6,610 nt of DNA from Actinomycetota bacterium (lineage in GTDB: Bacteria > Actinomycetota > Thermoleophilia > Gaiellales > Gaiellaceae): the NCBI GenBank assembly GCA_005883235.1, contig VAYE01000077.1, forward strand, positions 1-6,610, in the 5' to 3' direction. This document shows positions 1 through 6,148 of the stretch, one piece after another. Position 1 is the first letter of the stretch, and every line of letters starts with the position of its first letter. Made by a program: the position numbers and the translations under genes. The notes under the pieces were generated by a model, which had not been told where the DNA came from, did no database searches, and saw only the letters and a list, made by a program, of their open reading frames with translations.

Positions 1-301
1 TCGGGCCGGGGCGGAGGGAGCGCTCGAAGAGCTCGCAGTAGGACGTCTCCGGCCGGACCTCGCCGGCGAGGAAGCTCCTGTGTCGCAAGTAGCCGTGGAA
101 CGGCAGCCCACGAATCTCGGCGCGAAGCGGCGGCCGCCCAGCGAGGACGAACGGGACGTCGGCGACGCGGGTCGCGGCACCGAGCGGTCGCGGGAGACCT
201 GCCACGCGCGCGGAACCGGCTGCGGCGCCGAGCGCCCCGAGGGCGCGGCCTCCGCGGTGGTCGGCACGCGCCGCTTCGGCGGTCGCCAGCATCTCTGCCA
301 T
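1..301 (-). CDS. Probable FkbM-family methyltransferase, N-terminal part (runs off the window edge)
   Basis: The reading frame opens with ATG at 301-299, directly after an in-frame TAG, and stays open for 100 codons to the window edge; the C-terminal part, including any SAM-binding core, is missing. Residues 1-50 are Ala/Arg-rich and uninformative. From about residue 64 the text reads RGLPFHGYLRHRSFL, then ETSYCELFERSLRPG. This resembles the segment just before motif I in FkbM-type SAM-dependent methyltransferases, where a 'GxLRHxSFL' stretch and a 'LRPG' lead into the glycine-rich SAM loop. FkbM proteins methylate hydroxyl groups on sugars or secondary metabolites; the acceptor here is unknown. 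A second ATG at 292 is possible. No Shine-Dalgarno sequence or clear -10 box precedes either start. The gene diverges from the GH15 gene starting at 360. The frame is well supported; the family rests on a short match and needs the rest of the gene. Confidence 0.6.
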   Translation of the reverse strand, partial: MAEMLATAEAARADHRGGRALGALGAAAGSARVAGLPRPLGAATRVADVPFVLAGRPPLRAEIRGLPFHGYLRHRSFLAGEVRPETSYCELFERSLRPGP

Positions 302-346
302 CTACTGGTCTTACTGGACCCGCTCGGCCTTGCCTAGGACCGCCGC

Positions 347-352
347 GATAAT
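347..352 (+). promoter_or_regulatory. Candidate -10 box of a leaderless promoter for the first GH15 gene
   Basis: GATAAT (5 of 6 matches to TATAAT) lies in the only A/T-rich patch of the short divergent region. Exactly seven bases (353-359) separate it from GTG at 360, the spacing typical of leaderless actinobacterial transcripts, where transcription starts on the start codon. There is no recognisable -35 box. If correct, the TTG at 330 lies upstream of transcription and cannot be the start. Inference only. Confidence 0.4.
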
Positions 353-359
353 CAGGCGC

Positions 360-2141
360 GTGCGGCGGGTGGACGGCTTCGCGCCCATCGGGGCCTACGG
401 CGCGATCGGCGACGGCCGGACCGTGGCGCTCGTCGCGCTCGACGGCTCGATCGACTTCCTCTCGCTCCCGAGCTTGCGCTCCCCGACGACCTTCGCGGCG
501 CTCCTCGACCCCGAGCGCGGCGGCCGCTTCGCGCTCGCTCCCGAGGGCGACTTCGAGGCCGAGCGGCGCTACGTCGAGCGGACGAACGTCCTCGAGACCG
601 TCTTCCGCACCGCTTCCGGCTCCGTTCGCGTCACCGACGCCCTTACGCTCGAGGACGGCGTGCTCCTTCCCTGGGTCGAGCTCGCGCGGCGCGTCGAGGG
701 GCTCGAGGGCTCCGTGCGGATGCGCTGGAGCGTCGAGCCGCGCTTCGATTGGGGCCGAGCGGAGACGCGGATCCGCATGCGCCGCGGAACGCCGGTCGCG
801 GAGGCCGGAGAGGTCCTCCTCGCGGTCCAGGCCTGGGACGCGGGCGAGCCCGGCGTCGCGGACGACCACGTCGGCTCGACCTTCGAGACGTCGCCCGGGT
901 CGCGGGCGCTGCTCGCGCTCGCCGCCGCCGAGTCGGGCCCGGTCCCGATCCCCCGGCGGGACGACGTCGAGCGCCGCGTCGACGGCACGTGCGCGGGCTG
1001 GCGGCGCTGGCTCGACAACTGGGACTACGACGGCCCGTGGCCCGATGCGGTCGCGCGCAGCGCCCTCGCCCTGCGGCTGCTCGTCCACACGCCGGACGGC
1101 GCGATCGCGGCCGCGCCGACGACCTCGCTCCCGGAGCGGATCGGCGGCGACCGCAACTACGACTACCGCTACGCCTGGGTGCGCGACTCCGCCTTCACCC
1201 TCGACGCCCTGATCGTCCTCGGCCTTCGTGCGCTCGTACACGAGTCGTTCGGCTGGCTCCTGCGCGCGATCGCGCAGACCGACCCGGACGTGCGGCCGTT
1301 CTACGCGCTCGACGGCTCCATTCCCGAGCGGCTCGAGGAGCTGCCACTCCGGGGCTACCGCGACTCTCGGCCCGTGCGCTACGGCAACGCCGCGAGCTCA
1401 CAGCTCCAGCTCGGCTCGTGGGGCGACCTCCTCGAGACGGCCGACCTGTACGTGCGCCAGGGGAACGAGTTCGACGACGCGACCGGCCGCCGCCTCGCCG
1501 ACACGATCGACCGCCTCTGCGTCATCTGGCGCGACGAGGACTCGGGGATCTGGGAGCTGCCCGACCTGCGCCACTACACGATCTCGAAGCTCGCATGCTG
1601 GACGGCCTTCGACCGGGCGCTCCGGCTCGTCGAGGAGGGCCAGCTCCCCGGCGACCACGCGGCGCAGTGGCGCGAGGAGCGCGACGCCGTCCGCGACTTC
1701 GTCGAGACGCGGTGCTTCTCGGAGGCCCGTGGCGCGTACACGTTCTACGCGGACTCGCAGGAGCTCGACGCGTCGGTGCTGCGCGCGGCCCGCATGGGCT
1801 TCGCCGAGCCCGCCGGCGAGCGCATGGCCGGCACGATCGCCGCGGTCCGCGAGGAGCTCTCCGCGGGCGGGCCGCTCCTCTACCGCTACAGCGGCCAGAA
1901 GCGGGAGGAGGGCGCATTCCTCGCCTGCTCCTTCTGGCTCGTCGAGGCGCTCGCGCGGGCCGGCCGCGTGGGCGAGGCGCGCGCGACGATGGAGGAGCTC
2001 CTGCCGCTTGCGAACGACCTCGGCCTCTACTCGGAGGAGATCGACCCACAGACGCACGAGCTGCTCGGCAACTTCCCGCAGGGCCTGACGCACCTCTCGC
2101 TCGTCACCGCCGCAGGCGCCGTCGCGGCCGCGGATGGCTGA
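360..2141 (+). CDS. GH15 glycoside hydrolase (trehalase / glucoamylase-like), divergent paralog
   Basis: Predicted 593-residue inverting alpha-glucoside hydrolase, normal in length for bacterial GH15. An N-terminal beta-sandwich of the trehalase-like N-domain type (opening DGFAPIGAYGAIGDG, then DGSID near residues 30-36) precedes an (alpha/alpha)6 barrel from about residue 240. The barrel carries TSLPERIGGDRNYDYRYAWV (about 255-274), a GIWE motif with the likely general acid Glu399 followed by ISK and FDR, and LYSEEIDP with the likely general base Glu559, then GNFPQGLTH. Both catalytic glutamates are present, so activity is expected. No signal peptide is visible, so it is probably cytoplasmic. 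GTG at 360 was chosen because it sits seven bases after a -10-like GATAAT and family members begin close to 'DGF.PI..YG'; GTG 369 or TTG 330 are alternatives, and none has a Shine-Dalgarno sequence. Its stop overlaps the methyltransferase start by 8 nt. Several signature positions differ from the second GH15 gene (2919-4760). Trehalase, glucoamylase and isomaltose glucohydrolase activities cannot be told apart from sequence. Confidence 0.92.
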   Translation: MRRVDGFAPIGAYGAIGDGRTVALVALDGSIDFLSLPSLRSPTTFAALLDPERGGRFALAPEGDFEAERRYVERTNVLETVFRTASGSVRVTDALTLEDGVLLPWVELARRVEGLEGSVRMRWSVEPRFDWGRAETRIRMRRGTPVAEAGEVLLAVQAWDAGEPGVADDHVGSTFETSPGSRALLALAAAESGPVPIPRRDDVERRVDGTCAGWRRWLDNWDYDGPWPDAVARSALALRLLVHTPDGAIAAAPTTSLPERIGGDRNYDYRYAWVRDSAFTLDALIVLGLRALVHESFGWLLRAIAQTDPDVRPFYALDGSIPERLEELPLRGYRDSRPVRYGNAASSQLQLGSWGDLLETADLYVRQGNEFDDATGRRLADTIDRLCVIWRDEDSGIWELPDLRHYTISKLACWTAFDRALRLVEEGQLPGDHAAQWREERDAVRDFVETRCFSEARGAYTFYADSQELDASVLRAARMGFAEPAGERMAGTIAAVREELSAGGPLLYRYSGQKREEGAFLACSFWLVEALARAGRVGEARATMEELLPLANDLGLYSEEIDPQTHELLGNFPQGLTHLSLVTAAGAVAAADG

Positions 2142-2925
2142 CCGGCGCCGCCTCCGCGCGACGTTCGAGGAGGTGCCGGAGCTCTACGACCGCGCTCGGC
2201 CCCTCTACCCGGCGGAGCTCTTCGACGACCTCGTCTCCTTCGCCGGCCTCGAGGCTGGCTCGCAGGTGCTCGAGATCGGCTGCGGCACCGGCCAGGCGAC
2301 GCTCCCGCTCGCCGAGCGCGGCTTCGACATCGTGGGCGTCGAGCTCGGCACCGGGCTCGCGGCGGTCGCGCGCCGCAAGCTCGCCGGCTTCCCGCGCGTC
2401 GAGGTCGTGAACACCGTCTTCGAGGAGTGGCAGGCGAGTGACGAGAGCTTCGACGCCGTCGTCGCCTTCACCGCCTTCCACTGGGTCGACCCCGAGGTGA
2501 GATACGCGAAGGCGGCGCGCCTCCTGCGCACGGGCGGCTGCCTCGCCGTCGCCGAGACGGAGCACGTCCTCGTCGAGGGGGGCGACCCGTTCTGGGCCGA
2601 GGTGCAGGCCGACTACGACGCCGTCGTGCCGAGCGACCGGAACCGCCCGCCGCCGCTGCCCGAGGAGGTCAGCGACCTGCGCGCCCAGCTCGAGGAGACC
2701 GGCCTCTTCGTGGACGTCGAGGTGCGCCGCTACCTCGCCGACGTGACGTACTCCGGCGAGGAGTACGTCGGCGTCCTCGACACGTACTCGCCGAACCGGG
2801 CCATGGAGCCCGCGACGCGCGAGCGCCTGTACGACGCGATTCGACGACGCATCGAGGCACGCCCGTCCCGGACGGTGCGGAAGACGTACCTCTTCACGCT
2901 CAATTTGGCGCGGCGCCCTCAGTAG
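2134..2925 (+). CDS. Class I SAM-dependent methyltransferase (Methyltransf_11 type)
   Basis: 263-residue soluble Rossmann-fold methyltransferase. Motif I, VLEIGCGTGQAT, is at residues 45-56 and binds SAM. The acidic residue ending strand 2 is Glu70 in VGVEL. Motif IV is FDAVVAFTAFHWVD (106-119), with the FHW typical of small-molecule methyltransferases, followed by ARLLRTGG (motif V/VI region). The C-terminal ~100 residues form a variable cap that probably determines the acceptor, which cannot be predicted. The ATG lies inside the end of the GH15 gene: ATGGCTGA shares 8 nt (2134-2141) and no Shine-Dalgarno sequence is visible, so expression probably depends on coupling to GH15 translation. 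The start is supported by the N-terminal text (FEEVPELYDRARPLYP), which is where this family usually begins. The 3' end overlaps the convergent second GH15 gene by 7 nt. Fold assignment is secure; substrate and pathway are unknown. Confidence 0.9.
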   Translation: MADRRRLRATFEEVPELYDRARPLYPAELFDDLVSFAGLEAGSQVLEIGCGTGQATLPLAERGFDIVGVELGTGLAAVARRKLAGFPRVEVVNTVFEEWQASDESFDAVVAFTAFHWVDPEVRYAKAARLLRTGGCLAVAETEHVLVEGGDPFWAEVQADYDAVVPSDRNRPPPLPEEVSDLRAQLEETGLFVDVEVRRYLADVTYSGEEYVGVLDTYSPNRAMEPATRERLYDAIRRRIEARPSRTVRKTYLFTLNLARRPQ

Positions 2926-4760
2926 CCCGCCGCGGTCGGCTGCTCCTCCGGACGGCGCTGCACGAGCGCGGAGGTGTCCATGCGCTCCTCGGCGCACGCG
3001 AGGTTGAACGCGCTGTTCACGAGCGCCACGTGCGTGAACGCCTGCGGGAAGTTGCCGAGCTGGCGGCGGAGCTCCGGGTCGTACTCCTCGGCGAGCAGGC
3101 CGAGGTCGCTGCGGAGCGCGAGGAGCCGCTCGAAGAGGGTCCGCGCCTCGTCGAGCCGCCCCTGGAGCGCGAGGTTGTCGACGAGCCAGAACGTGCACGG
3201 CAGGAACACGCCCTCGCCGGGCGGCAGGCCGTCGATCGACGCCGTCTCGTCGTCCGCACGGTAGCGCTGGACGAAGCCGTCGCGGACGAGCTCGCGCTCG
3301 ATCGCCGCCACCGTCCCGACCATGCGGGGGTCGTCGGCCGGGAGGAAGCCGACGAGCGGGATCACGAGCAGGCTCGCGTCGAGCCGCTTCGCGCCGTAGA
3401 AGCCGACGAAGGAGTCGAGCTCGGTGTCGAAGCCCTCGCGGAGCACCTCCTCGTGGATCTCCGCCCGCACCTGGCGCCAACGCTCGACGGGCCCGGTGCG
3501 GCCGAAGCGCTCGACCGCCTGCACGCCGCGGTCGAATGCGACCCACGCCATCACCTTCGAGTGCGTGAAGTGCCGCCGCGGGCCGCGCACCTCCCAGATG
3601 CCCTCGTCCGGCTCCTTCCACGCGTGCTCGAGGTGGCGCAGGAGGTGCCGCTGGAGCGCCCACGCCTCCGGCGAGCTCTCGAGGTCGTGGGTGCGTCCCT
3701 GGTGCAGCGCGTCCATGACCTCGCCGTACACGTCGAGCTGGAACTGGCGGATCGCGGCGTTTCCCTCCCGGACCGGCTTCGAGCCCTCGTAGCCCGGGAG
3801 CCACGGCAGCTCGAGCTCCGTCAGGCGGCGCTCGCCGGCGACGCCGTACATGATCTGGATGTCGGCCGGGTCGCCGGCCGCCGCACGGAGGAGCCAGGTC
3901 CGCCAGGCACGCGCCTCGTCGAGGTAGCCCCCGTTCAGGAACGCGAGGAGCGTCAGCGTCGCGTCGCGCAGCCAGCAGAAGCGGTAGTCCCAGTTCCGGA
4001 CGCCGCCGAGCTGCTCCGGGAGCGAGGTCGTCGGCGCCGCGACCATCCCGCCGGTGGGCGCGTAGGTGAGCGCCTTCAGCACCACGAGCGACTGGTGCAC
4101 CGCCTCGCGCCACTCGCCCCGGTAGGTGCACCTCTCTGCCCACTCCTCCCAGAACCGGCGCGTGTCCTCGAAGGCGGCGTCCGCGTCGACCGGCTCGGGC
4201 GGATCCTCGTTCGACGGGTACCAGGTGAGGACGAACGGCACGCGCTCGCCCTCGCGAACGGTGAAGTCCGAGATCGTCCGCATGTTCTCGCCGCGCGTCT
4301 CGGCCGGGGATCGGAAGCAGAGCGCGTCCGGGCCGGCGACCGCGATCCGGCAGTCGGCCTCGGGCAGCCGCCGCACCCACGGGACGATCGAGCCGTAGTC
4401 GAAGCGGATCACGAGCTCCGAGCTCATCTCGACCTCGCCGCGGAGGCCCTCGACGATGCGGACGATGTCCGGCGCCCGGCCCCGCGGAGGCATGAAGTCG
4501 AGGACGCGTACCGCGCCGGTGTCGGTCTCCCATTCGGTCTCGAGGACGAGCGTGTCCGGCCGGTAGCGCCGGCCCGCCTGCCACGCCTCGCCGCGCGGGG
4601 CGAGCGCCCAGCGCCCGTGGTCGGGCGTCCCGAGCAGCGCGGCGAAGCACGCGCCCGAGTCGAAGCGGGGGAAGCAGAGCCAGTCGACGGAGCCCTCGCG
4701 GCTGACGAGCGCGGCCGTCTGGAGGTCGCCGACGAGCGCGTAGTCCTCGATGTGGGCCAC
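2919..4760 (-). CDS. GH15 glycoside hydrolase (trehalase / glucoamylase-like), canonical copy
   Basis: 613-residue predicted alpha-glucoside hydrolase with the full GH15 layout. The trehalase-like N-terminal beta-sandwich starts IEDYALVGD, with GSVDWLCFPRFDS near residues 23-35. The (alpha/alpha)6 barrel starts near 235. Substrate-site text TSLPEQLGGVRNWDYRFCWL surrounds Trp257. GYEGSKPVREGNAA and QFQLDVYGE follow. The likely general acid is Glu390 in GIWEVRGP, followed by FTHSKVMAWVAFDR; the likely general base is Glu558 in LLAEEYDP, ahead of LGNFPQAFTH. There is no signal peptide, so it is probably cytoplasmic. Characterised relatives include mycobacterial and archaeal GH15 trehalases and bacterial glucoamylases; substrate is undecided. 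It is the last gene of a three-gene operon. Its GTG start abuts the TGA of the 103-residue gene (TGAGTG) and has an AGAGGA ribosome site seven bases upstream. Compared with the first GH15 gene it keeps the family consensus almost everywhere. Confidence 0.94.
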   Translation of the reverse strand: MAHIEDYALVGDLQTAALVSREGSVDWLCFPRFDSGACFAALLGTPDHGRWALAPRGEAWQAGRRYRPDTLVLETEWETDTGAVRVLDFMPPRGRAPDIVRIVEGLRGEVEMSSELVIRFDYGSIVPWVRRLPEADCRIAVAGPDALCFRSPAETRGENMRTISDFTVREGERVPFVLTWYPSNEDPPEPVDADAAFEDTRRFWEEWAERCTYRGEWREAVHQSLVVLKALTYAPTGGMVAAPTTSLPEQLGGVRNWDYRFCWLRDATLTLLAFLNGGYLDEARAWRTWLLRAAAGDPADIQIMYGVAGERRLTELELPWLPGYEGSKPVREGNAAIRQFQLDVYGEVMDALHQGRTHDLESSPEAWALQRHLLRHLEHAWKEPDEGIWEVRGPRRHFTHSKVMAWVAFDRGVQAVERFGRTGPVERWRQVRAEIHEEVLREGFDTELDSFVGFYGAKRLDASLLVIPLVGFLPADDPRMVGTVAAIERELVRDGFVQRYRADDETASIDGLPPGEGVFLPCTFWLVDNLALQGRLDEARTLFERLLALRSDLGLLAEEYDPELRRQLGNFPQAFTHVALVNSAFNLACAEERMDTSALVQRRPEEQPTAAGY

Positions 4761-5072
4761 TCAGCGATCCTCTATTTCCAAGGCGAAGCGGGGGAGGCGC
4801 TTGAGCACCGCGCGGTTGAACGTCGTCTCGTATTGGTCCGCGGCTTCGTCTTCGAGCGTCGAGGCGTAGCCGTCGCGGAGGTCGGCCAGGAGCTCGGTGG
4901 CCGTCTCGACCAGGTCCACGTAGTCACCGTACCGCTCCTCGGCCTCGGTGCGGTCGGCGCGGTCGTAGGCGCGCTCGGCGGCCATGCAGTCGGCGATCAA
5001 GCCGGCGTGCTCGCGCTCGAAGAGGTCGAGCTGGCGCGAGACGACGTCGGCGAAGCGCTTGCGGAAGATCAC
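4761..5072 (-). CDS. Conserved-looking hypothetical protein, 103 residues, acidic and helical
   Basis: I do not recognise this family. From GTG 5072 the frame encodes 103 residues beginning (V/M)IFRKRFADVVSRQLDLFE and ending RLPRFALEIEDR. It has 25 Asp/Glu against 15 Arg/Lys, no membrane segment, no signal peptide and no metal-binding motif; only one cysteine. The heptad-like spacing of Leu/Val/Tyr among charged residues suggests two or three amphipathic helices. The open frame extends far upstream, to about 5843, but that part is Arg/Ala/Pro-rich shadow text of the glycosyltransferase. The start is fixed by AGGGAG at 5083-5078, five bases before GTG, and by the GTGA overlap with the glycosyltransferase stop. 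The downstream GH15 GTG abuts its TGA. The tight coupling suggests a small partner or regulator of one of its neighbours, but that is inference. Codon use matches the neighbouring genes, supporting a real gene. Confidence 0.8.
   Translation of the reverse strand: MIFRKRFADVVSRQLDLFEREHAGLIADCMAAERAYDRADRTEAEERYGDYVDLVETATELLADLRDGYASTLEDEAADQYETTFNRAVLKRLPRFALEIEDR
4768..4773 (-). promoter_or_regulatory. Ribosome binding site of the canonical GH15 gene
   Basis: AGAGGA on the minus strand lies seven bases before GTG 4760, inside the last codons of the 103-residue gene. It fixes the GH15 start at the GTG abutting the upstream TGA and indicates reinitiation or coupled translation. Confidence 0.6.
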
Positions 5073-6124
5073 GCGAGCTCCCTGTAGAGCTCGAGGTGGG
5101 CGGCGGCGGCGCGGTCCCACGTGAGCTCCTCGCGCGCGCGGCGCGCGCCCGCCCGGGCCGCCTCGAGCGCGGCGGGGTCGTCGAGGAGCTCCCGCGCGGC
5201 GGCGGCGAGCGCCTCGACGTCGCCGGCCGGGACGACGCGGCCCGCCCCGAAGCGCCGCACCGGCTCGGCGATTCCGCCCACGTCGTAGGCGACCGCCGGC
5301 ACGCCGGCGCCGAGCGCCCGCAGGAGCGCCCCGCTCTGGTCGAGCTCGGGCCGGTACGGGAAGAGGGCGAGCGTGGCCTCGCCGAAGGCGCGGTCGACCT
5401 CCCGCTGTGAGAGGTAGCCGAGCCGCCAGTCGACGTCGAGGCCGTGGGCGCGCTCGCGGTAGGGCTCGACGGGCTCGAGCGGATCGCCCGCGACGAGGAG
5501 CCGCGTCCCGTCGAGGCGGCGCAGGGCCTCGATCGCGTCTTCGAGCCCCTTGTACGGCCTGATGACGCCGAAGCAGAGGAGCGTCCGTCCGTCGTCGGCT
5601 CGCGGCGGGTCGCTGGGAAAGACGGGGTGGGGGATCACGCGCAGCCGCTCCGCCTCGACGCCGAGCTGCGCGATCGTCTCGCGCCCCCGCTCGCTGTGCA
5701 CCACGACGCGCTCGAACCGCGCGAGGAGCTCGCGCCACAACCGGGTCTTCCCCGCCGTCCGCCGCGGCAGGAGGTCGTGCGCCGTGAAGACCGCCGGCAC
5801 GTGGAACCGCAGCCGCCGGTCGAGCTGCGGCCACGCGAGCCACTGGAAGTGGAGGATCCCGGCCCTGACGCGCCCGAGCTCGAACAGCACGCCCACGTGC
5901 TCCAGTGCACGAAGGGGGAGGCGCATGCGGGAGCGGCCGAAGAGACGCGACGAGAGCGGGTAGAGCCGCTCGTCGCGCTCGTAGTTCTCCGGGGCGGGCG
6001 TCTCGCCGAAGCGGAAGCGGGAGGTCAGCAGCCGCACGTCGGCGCCGGCCCGGGCGAGCGCGGCGGCGAGCTCGTGGTCGTACTGCGGCGTGAACGCAGG
6101 CGGGTCGGCGAGGACGATCTGCAC
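5069..6124 (-). CDS. Glycosyltransferase family 4 (GT-B fold)
   Basis: 351-residue predicted retaining glycosyltransferase, probably cytosolic or peripheral at the inner membrane face, moving a sugar from a nucleotide-sugar donor to an unknown acceptor. The N-terminal acceptor domain opens with a Rossmann strand, then PPAFTPQYDHELAAALARAG (8-27), the usual acceptor-side loop and helix; HFQWLAWPQLD (92-102) and FTAHDLLPRR (113-122) follow. The linker VIPHPVFP is at 163-170. The C-terminal donor domain starts with LLCFGVIRPYKGLEDAIEAL (182-201), where Arg189 and Lys192 are the expected diphosphate-binding pair. It continues with FPYRPELDQSGALLRALGAG (255-274) and AYDVGGIAEPV (279-289). The second Glu of the classical E-x7-E motif is replaced by Leu268. 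GTG 6124 was chosen because the protein text begins there, and because a TANNNT box lies seven bases upstream; the longer open frame to 6406 is non-family Arg/Gly/Pro-rich text. It is the first gene of the operon and shares GTGA with the next gene. Confidence 0.9.
   Translation of the reverse strand: MQIVLADPPAFTPQYDHELAAALARAGADVRLLTSRFRFGETPAPENYERDERLYPLSSRLFGRSRMRLPLRALEHVGVLFELGRVRAGILHFQWLAWPQLDRRLRFHVPAVFTAHDLLPRRTAGKTRLWRELLARFERVVVHSERGRETIAQLGVEAERLRVIPHPVFPSDPPRADDGRTLLCFGVIRPYKGLEDAIEALRRLDGTRLLVAGDPLEPVEPYRERAHGLDVDWRLGYLSQREVDRAFGEATLALFPYRPELDQSGALLRALGAGVPAVAYDVGGIAEPVRRFGAGRVVPAGDVEALAAAARELLDDPAALEAARAGARRAREELTWDRAAAAHLELYRELA
5078..5083 (-). promoter_or_regulatory. Ribosome binding site of the 103-residue gene
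   Basis: AGGGAG on the minus strand, five bases before GTG 5072, lies inside the last codons of the glycosyltransferase gene. It is a good Shine-Dalgarno match and decides the start of the small gene, whose open frame otherwise continues upstream. Confidence 0.65.
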
Positions 6125-6131
6125 GGCCGCA

Positions 6132-6137
6132 AGCCTA
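6132..6137 (-). promoter_or_regulatory. Candidate -10 box of the glycosyltransferase-GH15 operon
   Basis: On the minus strand TAGGCT is followed by TGCGGCC (seven bases) and the GTG start at 6124. TANNNT plus seven bases is the known layout of leaderless actinobacterial promoters. No -35 box is evident, and there is no Shine-Dalgarno sequence before the GTG, which fits leaderless translation. Confidence 0.55.
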
Positions 6138-6141
6138 GACT
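6136..6141 (+). promoter_or_regulatory. Candidate -10 box of the EEP-family gene
   Basis: TAGACT is followed by TGCGCCC (seven bases) and the TTG start at 6149, the same leaderless layout as on the other strand. It shares the TA at 6136-6137 with the opposing -10 box, so RNA polymerase probably cannot occupy both at once. No -35 box or Shine-Dalgarno sequence is visible. Confidence 0.55.
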
Positions 6142-6148
6142 TGCGCCC

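Noticed and set aside
80..337. Plus-strand 85-codon frame
   Set aside because: Arg/Gly-rich text without family resemblance, antisense to the FkbM-like frame, and running across the proposed divergent intergenic region.
749..2410. Plus-strand 553-codon frame
   Set aside because: Arg/Ala/Pro-rich shadow in another frame of the GH15 and methyltransferase genes, produced by high GC and few stop codons.
2890..2960. Possible bidirectional terminator between the convergent genes
   Set aside because: No hairpin followed by a T-run on either strand; both genes code through the interval.
2104..4650. Minus-strand 848-codon frame
   Set aside because: Spans the antisense of the methyltransferase and an alternate frame of the second GH15; Arg-rich composition and no motif. 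The real frame is 2919-4760.
3030..5087. Plus-strand 685-codon frame opposite the second GH15 and the small gene
   Set aside because: Despite looking more protein-like (Leu/Val/Glu/Arg-rich), it is the codon-phased antisense of real genes, a known high-GC artefact. It has no domain signature.
5073..5843. N-terminal extension of the 103-residue gene
   Set aside because: Same frame but Arg/Ala/Pro-rich shadow of the glycosyltransferase. The AGGGAG site and GTGA overlap put the start at 5072.
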